Shown here one piece after another: positions 32,836 to 41,288 of a DNA stretch of 64,000 nt (positions within the stretch are counted from its first letter, which is position 1; each line of letters starts with the position of its first letter). Source of the stretch: Granulicella mallensis MP5ACTX8 (GTDB lineage Bacteria; Acidobacteriota; Terriglobia; Terriglobales; Acidobacteriaceae). Under the pieces are notes generated by a model. It searched no databases, was not told the origin of the DNA, and saw only the letters and a list, made by a program, of their open reading frames with translations. The position numbers were made by a program, and so were the translations under genes. Location: the NCBI RefSeq assembly GCF_000178955.2, contig NC_016631.1, positions 496,001 to 560,000 on the forward strand, read 5' to 3'.

Positions 32836-35697
32836 ATGAAATCGTCTAAGCTCAAACTTGTGGACGGTCTCACTCAAGCCCCCAGCGGCAAACGAATTCG
32901 GCAGCGCCGCCTTGCGATGCAACTGGTGCTTCTGTTCATAACTACCATTCTCGCGCCCCTGGGTCATCAACATCTAGAGGCTCAGGAGGTGGCGAGGGAG
33001 GAACCTCCTGCTGCCGCAAGTCAGGCTGTACTGCCTGAGGCGCCCACTCCACAGCAGGACGGACCGCTGGATCTGACGCAGATTCCTCACGCCACGCCGT
33101 TCTCTCCCGGCAAAGTCCCCGACCGCGTCGTGCTCGAATCCGACAATCCGCAGACCAAGACCGGAGATGTGCTTGCCGCCTCCGGCAATGTCGTCATCAC
33201 CTATCGCGACCACATCATCTACGCGGACTCGGTGACCTATGACAAGGCTACCGGCGAGGTCAACGCCACAGGTCACCTGAAAGTGATCGGCGGAGAAAAC
33301 GACGAGCATATCGAAGCCTCGCACGGAACCTACAACCTGCATACCGGCACCGGCCGCTTCTACGATGTCTCCGGCTCGGTCGGGTTGGGGAAAACCAATG
33401 CCAAAGAGTCTGTCGTTACCCCGGTTATTACCTCTACCTCCGCAACCGGCGGCCGAACCGGACCCCGGTCGGCTGGTTACCAGAACTCGAACCCGTTCCT
33501 CTTTGAAGGGCGCGTCGTCGTCAAGACCGGGCCGGAGAACTATGACGTCTACGACGGCGCGGTAACCTCCTGCCTTCTGCCCAACCCGGACTGGCAGCTC
33601 TTCGCCAACCACTTCAACATGGATGGCGATAAAGCGAAGGCCTACAGCTCCAACTTCAGGCTGCTGGGCATCCCTGTGTTCTATCTGCCTTACGTGACGC
33701 ATCCCGTCGATGCCGACGAGCGCCAATCGGGTCTGTTGATTCCGACCATCGGCTATTCGAGCGCCAGTAAGGACACCGGCTCGAAGGGATTCACGATCGG
33801 CGAGCAGGCCTACCTTACGCTGGGCCGCTCGGCTGATTTGACGGTAGGAACGCTGTACTACTCGCTGCGCGGTTTTTCAGAGAACGGCACCTTCCGCTAT
33901 CGCGGTCCGGGCGACGACTTTCTTACTGCCCACTTCTCCGCGCTGCAGGACCGTGGTTTTACCTCGGCTGCAGGCCTCTATCAGAACCAGGGCGGCCAGG
34001 ACATCACCGTTGGCTACCGGAAGCAGCTCACGACAACCACCCGCGCTGTCGTCGACGCCGAGTATCTCAGCTCCTACATCTACCGCGAGGTCTTCACGGA
34101 GAACTTCAACCAGGCTGTGAGCTCCGACATTACTTCGACTCTTTACCTGATGCACGAGCGCAACGGATTCGCGCTGGATGGCCGGGTCGACCGCTATCAG
34201 GGTCTCAAGGTGGTGGCCATTGGCACCACGCCCGGAGAAGAGGTAAAGATCTTTCATGCGCCTTCGATCGATCTTTCGGCGGACGATCACCGGATCGAAG
34301 GAACCCCTCTGCTCTGGGACCTGGATACCTCGGTCGCAGCCCTGAAGCGCACGCAGCCTGACTTTGCTTCAGCCGGCATGACCGAACGCGTCGATGTACA
34401 TCCAGAGCTGTCACTACCCCTGCACCTGGAAGGCTGGAACGTGATGTCGAGCCTGGGCGCGCGCGATACGTTCTACTCTCGATCGCGCCAGGCTCCCTAT
34501 GGTGCCAATGCAACTCCCATCGAACTGACCCAGACGGTTAATCGCAGCGATTTCGAGGCCACTGTGGACATTCGTCCTCCTGTTCTTGAACGTACCTTCA
34601 CCGTTCCGGCCCGGTTCCGGAAGCTCCTGGGCGATGAGGTTCGTCATACGATCGAGCCGGACATCACCTATCGTGATGTGCAGGGGATCAGCAACTTCCT
34701 CAACATCCTCCGCTTCGACGACATCGATCTGGCCAGCAATACCGACGAGCTCGCGTACGGCGTTACACAGCATCTCTACTTCCGCCCACGGCCTAAGCCG
34801 AAGAAGGCCGCTCCCAAGCCCGGCTGTCCTGTGCAGGAGGCTGGCACGGAGCAGTCGACAGGGGGCTCTGACGGCGGGGCGAACCTGCCCGATGTCTTCA
34901 ACCCCACACCGCAGGCAGCCAATAACGATGCCAATGGGATTCCTAACGCCTGGGCCGCCGCGCCCGACGTGCCTCTACGCACGCATGGTCACCACCCCGA
35001 CCCCTGTGCGCCCGACGCGGCGCCGGCCAATCCACCGCAGCAGGAGTGGTTCAGTTGGAGGCTGGAGCAGAAGCACTTCTTCAACCAGACCTTTGGCGGC
35101 GCGGTGATCGATCGCCGCCGGAATATCTTCGACAGCACCCTCTCCTTCTCCGGCGTGGCCTTTCTCACCGAGCCGCGCAGTACCTCTCCGCTGATCTCGC
35201 GCATGCGCTTTCGCACCTCCGGTCATACGGACATTGAGTACGACTTCGACTACGACACCGGCGCGACGAAGTTCACCAGCCAGAATGTCTTCCTCGATGT
35301 TCACTCCAGCCGTTTCTTCGGCGGGTTCTCCTATGCCCGCCTGAATGCGCCGGGCCGCTTCTACACCGAGGTCATCGACACCACGACCAATACCGCTACG
35401 GGATTGACCAGTTCGGCGGTCTCTGATTTTTCACAGATGCGGGTTTTGCTCGGCTATGGCACGCCCAGTAAGCCCGGACTCTCCGCGGCGGTAGGTTCAG
35501 GCATCGATCTGAAACTTGGCAGTGCCCAGTACGTTACTGTGCAGACCGGCTACAACTGGAACTGTTGCGGCCTGAGCGTGGAGTATCGCAAGTACGACTT
35601 CGGCACCATCCGTAACGAAGGCACCCCCAGCTTCAGCTTTACGCTGGCCAATATCGGCAGCGCCGGCAACCTGCGGCGTAATCAGAGCTTGTTCTAG
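32836..35697 (+). CDS. lptD: LPS-assembly protein LptD
   Basis: 953 residues. After a hydrophobic N-terminal segment (about residues 28-43) there is an OstA/LptA-like beta-jellyroll (about 90-175: TKTGDVLAASGNVVITYRDH, YADSVTYDKATGEVNATGHL, IEASHGTYNLHTGTG), then the LptD barrel domain with VVKTGPENYDVYDGAVTSCLLPNPDW, VFYLPYVTHPVD and FHAPSIDLSADD. Cysteines include one in SCLLP and an adjacent pair in NWNCCGLSVEYRKYDFG near the C terminus, like the paired cysteines of E. coli LptD. A Pro-rich insert (about 650-720) contains two more cysteines. It inserts LPS into the outer membrane. A DsbA-type gene follows 51 bp downstream. Confidence 0.92.
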   Translation: MKSSKLKLVDGLTQAPSGKRIRQRRLAMQLVLLFITTILAPLGHQHLEAQEVAREEPPAAASQAVLPEAPTPQQDGPLDLTQIPHATPFSPGKVPDRVVLESDNPQTKTGDVLAASGNVVITYRDHIIYADSVTYDKATGEVNATGHLKVIGGENDEHIEASHGTYNLHTGTGRFYDVSGSVGLGKTNAKESVVTPVITSTSATGGRTGPRSAGYQNSNPFLFEGRVVVKTGPENYDVYDGAVTSCLLPNPDWQLFANHFNMDGDKAKAYSSNFRLLGIPVFYLPYVTHPVDADERQSGLLIPTIGYSSASKDTGSKGFTIGEQAYLTLGRSADLTVGTLYYSLRGFSENGTFRYRGPGDDFLTAHFSALQDRGFTSAAGLYQNQGGQDITVGYRKQLTTTTRAVVDAEYLSSYIYREVFTENFNQAVSSDITSTLYLMHERNGFALDGRVDRYQGLKVVAIGTTPGEEVKIFHAPSIDLSADDHRIEGTPLLWDLDTSVAALKRTQPDFASAGMTERVDVHPELSLPLHLEGWNVMSSLGARDTFYSRSRQAPYGANATPIELTQTVNRSDFEATVDIRPPVLERTFTVPARFRKLLGDEVRHTIEPDITYRDVQGISNFLNILRFDDIDLASNTDELAYGVTQHLYFRPRPKPKKAAPKPGCPVQEAGTEQSTGGSDGGANLPDVFNPTPQAANNDANGIPNAWAAAPDVPLRTHGHHPDPCAPDAAPANPPQQEWFSWRLEQKHFFNQTFGGAVIDRRRNIFDSTLSFSGVAFLTEPRSTSPLISRMRFRTSGHTDIEYDFDYDTGATKFTSQNVFLDVHSSRFFGGFSYARLNAPGRFYTEVIDTTTNTATGLTSSAVSDFSQMRVLLGYGTPSKPGLSAAVGSGIDLKLGSAQYVTVQTGYNWNCCGLSVEYRKYDFGTIRNEGTPSFSFTLANIGSAGNLRRNQSLF

Positions 35698-35748
35698 CCG
35701 AATCTCAAAAATGCGGCAGGGAACCAGGCTCTGAGATAATCAATCATT

Positions 35749-36762
35749 GTGTTTAAGCCAACGCGCCTGTCCGCCGTCCTCTTCGCCACACTCCTGACTA
35801 CGCTCGGCTGTCACGCGCAAAGTCCCGCTAGTCCCGCCAGTTCGCCAGCCATCGCCGCTCCTGTCGTAGGCAAGCCTCTTTCACCGGAGTTGGCCCGTCG
35901 CGTTGAGGTTCTGCTGCGCCAGAAGGCACCGCTTCCTCCTGGTTCGACCATCCAGGTCGGCGTGCCCACCGCTTCGGAGGTGCCGGGCTTTAGCCTGATC
36001 AGCGTCACTTTCTCGAATGAAGGCAAGAGCTCCCGCCCCATCAACTTCCTGATCTCGGCCGATGGCAAGACGCTGGCGCAGTTCACCAAGTTCGACATCT
36101 CCGCCGACCCGAAGAATCTCGTCTCGGCTGAAGGTCGCCCAGCCCGCGGCGGCCCGGTCACCGCGCCCGTTCTGATCGTCGGTTTCGACGACCTCGAGTG
36201 CCCCTTCTGCGCGCGGCTGCATGAGAGCATCTTTCCCGCGATGATCAATCGCTACGGGGATAAGGTTCGCATCGTCTACAAGGACTTCCCGCTGGACACG
36301 ATCCATCCCTGGGCTGAGCATGCCGCTGTCGATGTGAACTGCATCGGCGCACAGTCTCCTGTGGGCTACTGGAACCTTGTGGACGGCATTCACGCACACG
36401 CCTCCGATATCGGCACCTCCGATGATCCCAAGGACACGCAGAAGACCCTGGCCAACGCGACCGTGCAACTCGATAAGCTGACTCGCGAACAGGGCAAGCT
36501 GCAGAAGGTTGATGCGGCGAAGCTGGACGCCTGCCTCGCCAAGCAGGACACTGCTTCCGTCGATGCTTCGAAGGCTGTTGGTGTTTCGCTCGGCCTTGAG
36601 GAAGCTCCGACCTTGTTCATCAACGGGGACAAGGTCAGCGGCGCTCTCCCGGTCGAGTTCATCTTCGGCATCATCGACGATGCTCTCCGTGCTCAGGGCC
36701 TGACGCCGCCTCCGACGTATGTGGCTCCGGCGACGACCGCTTCTGTGGCCGGAGGGAAGTAG
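35749..36762 (+). CDS. DsbA/thioredoxin-fold lipoprotein
   Basis: 337 residues starting at a GTG. Signal peptide with lipobox TTLGC (Cys 21). A small N-terminal domain of about 90 residues (VEVLLRQKAPLPPGSTIQVG, then FSLISVTFSNEG) resembles disulfide-isomerase-associated N domains. A thioredoxin_4/DsbA-type domain follows with active site ECPFCARLHESIFP, VYKDFPLDTIHPWAEHAA and the cis-Pro segment EAPTLFINGDKVSG. It probably makes or shuffles disulfides in the periplasm. Its placement just after lptD, a disulfide-containing barrel, makes LptD a natural client; that is inference. Confidence 0.87.
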   Translation: MFKPTRLSAVLFATLLTTLGCHAQSPASPASSPAIAAPVVGKPLSPELARRVEVLLRQKAPLPPGSTIQVGVPTASEVPGFSLISVTFSNEGKSSRPINFLISADGKTLAQFTKFDISADPKNLVSAEGRPARGGPVTAPVLIVGFDDLECPFCARLHESIFPAMINRYGDKVRIVYKDFPLDTIHPWAEHAAVDVNCIGAQSPVGYWNLVDGIHAHASDIGTSDDPKDTQKTLANATVQLDKLTREQGKLQKVDAAKLDACLAKQDTASVDASKAVGVSLGLEEAPTLFINGDKVSGALPVEFIFGIIDDALRAQGLTPPPTYVAPATTASVAGGK

Positions 36763-36897
36763 AGCACTTGAGATAAGTATTTCCTGCGAGATCATGAGCG
36801 TTCAGAAATGAACAGCCCACAGCATGGTATTTGTCTCTGCCATACTTCTCGACCAACTTGAGGCTCACTGCATCTAATGGGTTCGGAGGCCTGAAGC

Positions 36898-37944
36898 TTG
36901 AGCGGGAAGAGAATGGCAGTCACGCATCTTTGCTTTCATCGCAGGAGGTGGGGCACCTTCTTCCTGCTGCTGACTTTGGCCGCACTCCCTGCTCCGATTC
37001 GTTCTCAGCAGCCTTCCACGACTCATGCACAGAGCTCCCAACGGACTCGCCTCATCCTCAAAGACGGAAGCTATCAGCTTGTGCTGAGCTATAAGGTCTC
37101 AGGCGATGTCGTGCAGTATCGCAGCGCCGAGCGCAATGGTGAGACAGAAGAGATCCCGCTTGCCCTGGTAGATCTTCCTGCGACAACGAAGTGGGCCCAG
37201 GAACATGGAGCAGGAGCAACGCAGGACAGGCCGGTGTTGAGTCCTGAGCTGGCCAGGGAAGAGGCTGACCGGGCGGCACGCACTCCGGAGATAGCTCCTG
37301 GTCTGCGACTGCCGGAGGAGCTCAGTGTGCTGGCCTTCGACACCTTCAATAGTGCTCCGGAGCTGATTCCCCTTGTGCAGCAGGGCGGTGATCTAAACAA
37401 GGAGACTGCGCATAATGTGCTGAAGGCGGCGATCAATCCGTCGTCCAGTCCACATCGCCTCCTGGATATTCCAGGTGATCACTCGGATGTTCAATTGCAT
37501 CTGGCGGCTCCCGTCTTCTATGTCAGGCTGGGGAGCGACGATTCCGCAGATGCCGATTCGGGAACGATCACCGTCGATACGCATGGAGCCTCGGGGCGTG
37601 AGACACCTTCGGGTGGCGCAGAGAAGAGTGGCTATAAGATCGAGCGTCTGAGTGTTCTGGGCGACATGCGCGTGCTGAACAGCTTCCGTCCTGGCCTGGT
37701 GAATTCAAAGCGGCAGCCTGACGTAATCGAAGTTCATGCGGAGACGCTCACCGGCGGTCATTGGCTGAAGCTCTCACCGGCAACTCCGCTGGAGATTGGC
37801 GAGTATGCGCTGGTCGAGGTGTTGTCGGACCGGGAGGTCAACCTGGGGATATGGGACTTCGGCGTGCATCCGGCGGCGCGTGACAATGCTGAGGCGATAA
37901 GGCCTGCGCCGAAGCGGGCAGCAGTGCTGAAGGATCGGCCCTAG
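36898..37944 (+). CDS. Exported protein of unknown function
   Basis: 348 residues from a TTG preceded by GGAGG at 8 bases; the ATG at 36913 (MAVTHLCFHRRRWG) is the alternative start. Signal peptide with a twin-Arg-like basic stretch (HRRRWGTFFLLLTLAALPAP). The early domain RLILKDGSYQLVLSYKVSGDVVQYRS recurs in Acidobacteriota exported proteins. The later half is beta-rich (YKIERLSVLGDMRVLNSFRP, LPATPLEIGEYAL-like) and ends in a charged tail. I recognise no enzyme motif. Ends just before a strong bidirectional terminator. Confidence 0.75.
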   Translation: MSGKRMAVTHLCFHRRRWGTFFLLLTLAALPAPIRSQQPSTTHAQSSQRTRLILKDGSYQLVLSYKVSGDVVQYRSAERNGETEEIPLALVDLPATTKWAQEHGAGATQDRPVLSPELAREEADRAARTPEIAPGLRLPEELSVLAFDTFNSAPELIPLVQQGGDLNKETAHNVLKAAINPSSSPHRLLDIPGDHSDVQLHLAAPVFYVRLGSDDSADADSGTITVDTHGASGRETPSGGAEKSGYKIERLSVLGDMRVLNSFRPGLVNSKRQPDVIEVHAETLTGGHWLKLSPATPLEIGEYALVEVLSDREVNLGIWDFGVHPAARDNAEAIRPAPKRAAVLKDRP

Positions 37945-37961
37945 TTTGCAGCGTTGCTGCA

Positions 37962-38000
37962 TAGAAAAGCCCCACGCGACAGTCGCGTGGGGCTTTTCTA
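37962..38000. terminator. Bidirectional intrinsic terminator, perfect 19-bp stem
   Basis: TAGAAAAGCCCCACGCGAC / GTCGCGTGGGGCTTTTCTA around one base, with A-rich start and T-rich end on either strand. Located between convergent genes ending at 37944 and 38022. Confidence 0.93.
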
Positions 38001-38021
38001 CAGGGGAACAGGGAAGAGAGT

Positions 38022-38582
38022 TTACTTCTGGTTCTGGGTCTTGATCTCGACGGTGACATTTGCCGAGACGGGACGGTTATTGAACATGGCCGGCTTGAAG
38101 CGGTACTGGTTCACAGCTTCGAGGGTCTTCGCGTCCAGCTCGGCGCCTGCCGACTTGGCAATGACCAGGTTGTGCGGGATGCCCTGTGCGTCGACGGTGA
38201 GGTGAACCTTGACGTCGCTATCGACGGAAGCCTGCTCAAGAGGTACGAGCGTTCCGACGACGTGGACGAGCACAGGAGACGCCGGCTCGATCGACTGGTT
38301 GCTGCCGTTCATCGTGTAGGAGAGCGTACCGCCCTGGCGCAATGCGGCCTCGGTGAAGCTCGGATCTACGTCTGCCTGAATGTACTCATGGGCAGGACGC
38401 ACAATGTGGGTGTTGGGAGCAGGAGCGGGTGCCGGTGCAACAGCGGCTGCTGCGGCAGGGCGAACAAAGCTGATGGGCTGAACGGTGGCATTGGCCTGGA
38501 GGTTCGCCGAAGGGGTGCTGACCTGGGCGTGGGCCAAAACGGGAAGCAGGGCGAGAGACGCTACTACTAGAACTTGGCGCAT
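38022..38582 (-). CDS. Secreted TonB C-terminal-domain protein
   Basis: 186 residues. Cleavable signal peptide MRQVLVVASLALLPVLAHAQ, an Ala/Pro-rich spacer (AAAAAVAPAPAPAPN), then a domain of about 95 residues with DSDVKVHLTVDAQGIPHNLV, KSAGAELDAKTLEAVNQYRF and PAMFNNRPVSANVTVEI, the TonB-C pattern. Unlike true TonB it lacks the N-terminal membrane anchor and instead seems to be exported, a form frequent in Acidobacteriota. Partner receptors are present elsewhere in the window (1023 and 41289), but no direct link is shown. Confidence 0.85.
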   Translation of the reverse strand: MRQVLVVASLALLPVLAHAQVSTPSANLQANATVQPISFVRPAAAAAVAPAPAPAPNTHIVRPAHEYIQADVDPSFTEAALRQGGTLSYTMNGSNQSIEPASPVLVHVVGTLVPLEQASVDSDVKVHLTVDAQGIPHNLVIAKSAGAELDAKTLEAVNQYRFKPAMFNNRPVSANVTVEIKTQNQK

Positions 38583-38890
38583 GGTGAAATCTCCTTTAAG
38601 CCAAAAGTGCTCAACACCACCTTAAATTGATCGATGTACGGTTGTCAACAATTTTCTTGAAACAAATTTGCTTGCCCAACGTGATGACGTTTTGGCTGGA
38701 AATTTGGAATTGTGAGGAGAAGAGAGCTTCTTTTGAGGAGGAACAGGGACGGTGCCTTTGTCGTTGCTTGTTTTTCGCCGTCATCCTGAGCCGATGGCTC
38801 AGGATGACGACGAAAAACAAGCAACAGCAAAGACTGTCTGCAAGCTATGAATTGATTTTTTAGTAGTAACGGGTAGTGCGCAGAAACCAC
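38583..38890. other. Intergenic region with a hairpin of the D type
   Basis: Between the TonB-C gene and the moaA stop, both minus strand. The first 120 bp (38583-38700) are A/T-rich and likely hold the promoter of the TonB-C gene. A near-perfect hairpin lies at 38766-38822. No gene is supported. Confidence 0.55.
38766..38822. repeat. Hairpin GCTTGTTTTTCGCCGTCATC...
   Basis: Two 27-bp arms around GAT with one mismatch (GCTTGTTTTTCGCCGTCATC-CTGAGCC and partner). The same arm occurs unpaired in the D fragment at 19683-19710. It may function as a terminator-like structure downstream of moaA. Confidence 0.75.
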
Positions 38891-39946
38891 TCAACCGCCG
38901 ATGTGCACCATGCTGCGGGAGGGTTTCAGGAAGCCGGGTTCGCCGATATGATGGCGAGCTTCCTTGCGTTCGATGACGCGGCGAATCCACGAGCGCATGT
39001 CATCATCGGAGGCGCCGCGATGCATCAATCCGATGAGATCGTGATCGCTCTGTGAGAACAGGCAGGTGCGGACCTTGCCGTCGGAGGTAAGGCGCACACG
39101 GCTGCAGTGGCCGCAGAAGGGCCGCGAGACCGGTGCGATGATGCCGATCTCGCCGCGGCCATCTTCGAAGGTGAAGCGGCGCGCTGTCTCGCTGATGTGA
39201 TTGGGCGGCAGCTCGACGAGAGGACGCACGGCGTTGAGACGCGTGACGATCTCTTCCATGGGAACGACGGTCTCGGGAGCCCAGGTCCTGCCCTCTTCAA
39301 GCGGCATGAACTCGATGAAACGAACGATGACGCCTTCGTTCCGCGAGAACTCCGCGAAGGCCTCGATCTGCGAGTCGTTGAAGCCGCGCATGAGAACGCA
39401 GTTGACCTTGACGGGCCCAAGCCCGGCGTCCTGCGCCGCGCGGATGCCGTCGCGCACGCGCTCGAAGCTGCCGGGAACGCGGGTGATCCGGGTAAAGGTC
39501 TCGGGATCGACCGCGTCCATGCTCACGGTGATGCGGCTCAGGCCGGCTTCGCGCAGGGGACGGGCCAGCGGGGCTAGCAGGTGGCCGTTGGTGGTCAGGG
39601 CGATGTCTAAAGGGGCATCCGAAAAGGCGGGACGAAGCTGGGCGGTCTCGCGGATAAGATCCAGCAGGCCCTGACGCAGCAAGGGCTCGCCACCGGTAAG
39701 CCGAATCTTTTCAATGCCCAGGGAGACAAAGACCCGCAGGATGCGGGCGTAATCTGCGATCGGGAGCTCGGAGTACTGGGCACCCTCTTCGCCGGTCCGG
39801 CAATAGACGCAGCGATAGTTGCAGCGGTCCGTGACGGAGAGCCGGAGGTCGGTGATGGTGCGGTTGTGGCTATCGCGCAGACGCCCGTCGAGGAGAGCCG
39901 TAGCCAGCTGTTCAGACCCGAGGATGGGAAGCAAGCGCATACTCAA
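38891..39946 (-). CDS. moaA: GTP 3',8-cyclase (molybdopterin synthesis)
   Basis: 351 residues; radical-SAM enzyme that makes the first molybdenum-cofactor intermediate from GTP. The SAM cluster is CNYRCVYC (about residues 42-49) and the second cluster is formed by CGHCSRVRLTSDGKVRTC near the C terminus. Other hallmarks: RLTGGEPLLRQGL, SMDAVDPETF and FIEFMPL, and a terminal GG pair (HIGG), characteristic of functional MoaA. No other moa gene is next to it. Start MSMRLLPILGSE is followed by the expected LRDSHNRTITDLRLSVTDRC stretch. Confidence 0.97.
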   Translation of the reverse strand: MSMRLLPILGSEQLATALLDGRLRDSHNRTITDLRLSVTDRCNYRCVYCRTGEEGAQYSELPIADYARILRVFVSLGIEKIRLTGGEPLLRQGLLDLIRETAQLRPAFSDAPLDIALTTNGHLLAPLARPLREAGLSRITVSMDAVDPETFTRITRVPGSFERVRDGIRAAQDAGLGPVKVNCVLMRGFNDSQIEAFAEFSRNEGVIVRFIEFMPLEEGRTWAPETVVPMEEIVTRLNAVRPLVELPPNHISETARRFTFEDGRGEIGIIAPVSRPFCGHCSRVRLTSDGKVRTCLFSQSDHDLIGLMHRGASDDDMRSWIRRVIERKEARHHIGEPGFLKPSRSMVHIGG

Positions 39947-39990
39947 CGATACGCTTTTCGCTTTGATCTCCGCTGACTGTTGCTTCCGAA

Positions 39991-40251
39991 CTAAATGCCT
40001 ACGCCGAATTCGACGTCCTGGATCTCGTCGCCGGAGTGCGCATAGAAGTCATAGGGGGTGCGGCGGTTGAACTTGTGGCGCTGACGCAGTTCGCGGCCCA
40101 CCACGACTCCGATGGCCAGCGCTGTGACGCCCGCCGAAACCCAACCAATGTTGCGCAGGATGTGGTGGTCATTACGAGAGCGAAGACTCACGGTCTCTTC
40201 GACCTGGTTCCCGAGTTTGCGGAGCGAACGATACAGCCTCATGGCTTGCAT
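39991..40251 (-). CDS. Small single-pass membrane protein, unknown
   Basis: 86 residues with a basic N terminus (MRLYRSLRKLGNQ), one membrane helix (about 36-54, VSAGVTALAIGVVVGREL) and a soluble tail ending DEIQDVEFGVGI. It looks real by codon use and hydropathy but I do not recognise it. The start could be either ATG at 40251 or 40242; neither has a strong ribosome site. It lies 44 bp upstream of moaA on the same strand. Confidence 0.6.
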   Translation of the reverse strand: MQAMRLYRSLRKLGNQVEETVSLRSRNDHHILRNIGWVSAGVTALAIGVVVGRELRQRHKFNRRTPYDFYAHSGDEIQDVEFGVGI

Positions 40252-40349
40252 GATAGCGCAGCGAGTGCCTGTTTGTGTAACGCGGTACCTGTGGCAAAAC
40301 GTAGAAGTGACCCTGGAAAGTCAACAACACCAGCGAGCAGAAAGCTCAT

Positions 40350-40679
40350 CTAGCTTTTGCTGGCGGTCGAAGGCGCGGCTGGCGCGGCGGCGGGAGCCGC
40401 TGCAGGAGCCGGGCTCGAGGCGGCAGGAGTTGCCGGAGCCGCAGAGCTCGAATCCGAGGCTGTGGCGGTTGAGGTGTCGCTGCCTGCTGCCGCGGGTTTG
40501 GCCGAGGCATAGCCGTCCTTGTACCACCCACCGCCTTTGAAGGAGATGGCCGCAGCCGTGATGGTGCGTGCGAGTGGGCCGCCGCAGTGGGGGCAGACGG
40601 TCAGTTCGGGGTCGGAGAACTTCTGGATCTTCTCGGTGCGACGGTGGCACTGGCTGCACTCGTACTCGTAAAGCGGCAT
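40350..40679 (-). CDS. FmdB-family zinc-ribbon protein
   Basis: 109 residues from ATG 40679, with AAGGA about 12 bases upstream; an upstream in-frame extension is not needed. Begins MPLYEYECSQCHRRTEKIQ and continues with VCPHCGG, giving the CxxC...CxxC zinc ribbon of FmdB/CxxC_CxxC_SSSS regulators. After FKGGGWYKDGY comes a low-complexity Ala/Ser/Pro tail of about 50 residues. Probably a small metal-binding regulator; the target is unknown. Confidence 0.88.
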   Translation of the reverse strand: MPLYEYECSQCHRRTEKIQKFSDPELTVCPHCGGPLARTITAAAISFKGGGWYKDGYASAKPAAAGSDTSTATASDSSSAAPATPAASSPAPAAAPAAAPAAPSTASKS

Positions 40680-40741
40680 TGCGGGTTTCCTTGCTGGTTC
40701 GGTTGAGTCTCTAGGATACAACTGCCTCTGTCAGGCCAATT

Positions 40742-41176
40742 CTAGAAGAGCGCTTCCAGCCTGCGAATCGTGGTGAGGGTTTCGCCCAGGGCTGGCTTCC
40801 CGACCTCTTTTTCGAACTCTTTTTGAAGCTTGTCGAAGGCCGCGATGACATGGAGAGCGCACTTCTTGCCCTGCGGCTTCAGGGTGAGTTGGTAGGCCCT
40901 CGCATCTTCTGGGTCAATCTTTCGCTGCAGCAATCCCTTGGCCTCCAGCGAGGAGACGCAGTGGCTCACGTTGCCGCGCGTCATGCCAAAGGTTTCGGCG
41001 AGCTCCGACGGTTTGATGGAGGCAGGCGCCTCAAAGAAGATCGCCGTGAGCACCAGGCCTTCGAGGAAGCTGAGGCCGTCGGTCGCAAGCGCCTGGGCGG
41101 CCAGGGCGTTGAACCGCCGCGCCGCGCGGCTGATCGCGAACATGGGGCTTTCGGCGAGGAAGGCATCGATGCGCAT
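40742..41176 (-). CDS. MarR-family transcriptional regulator
   Basis: 144 residues. Helices at the N terminus with ISRAARRFNALAAQALATDGLSFLE, then a winged helix-turn-helix (IKPSELAETFGMTRGNVSHCVSSL) and the wing with KIDPEDARAYQLTL, the DxR-type motif of MarR. It is divergent from the BtuB-like receptor gene with 112 bp between, so the receptor is a good candidate target; the ligand is unknown. Confidence 0.88.
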   Translation of the reverse strand: MRIDAFLAESPMFAISRAARRFNALAAQALATDGLSFLEGLVLTAIFFEAPASIKPSELAETFGMTRGNVSHCVSSLEAKGLLQRKIDPEDARAYQLTLKPQGKKCALHVIAAFDKLQKEFEKEVGKPALGETLTTIRRLEALF

Positions 41177-41288
41177 CGTAAGTGGATTTAGTTTACAGGA
41201 TCAACTATCAAGGTCGATACGAAACCATCGTTGTATTGCGGGAGAGCAACAAGCAGGATGAAGAGACCTCAAGGAGTGATTGGAATTG
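41177..41288. promoter_or_regulatory. Divergent regulatory region between MarR regulator and receptor
   Basis: Short intergenic DNA with repeated half-sites ATCAA (GGATCAACTATCAAGG at about 41198) and an imperfect palindrome ATACGAAAC...CGTTGTAT (about 41218-41235). An AAGGAG site (41271-41276) precedes the receptor. Binding by the MarR protein is an inference. Confidence 0.4.

Noticed and set aside
38627-38863. Short open frames on both strands in the gap before moaA
   Set aside because: They consist of repeat arms (translated as Cys/Leu- or Gln/Lys-rich strings) that recur wherever family D sequence occurs.
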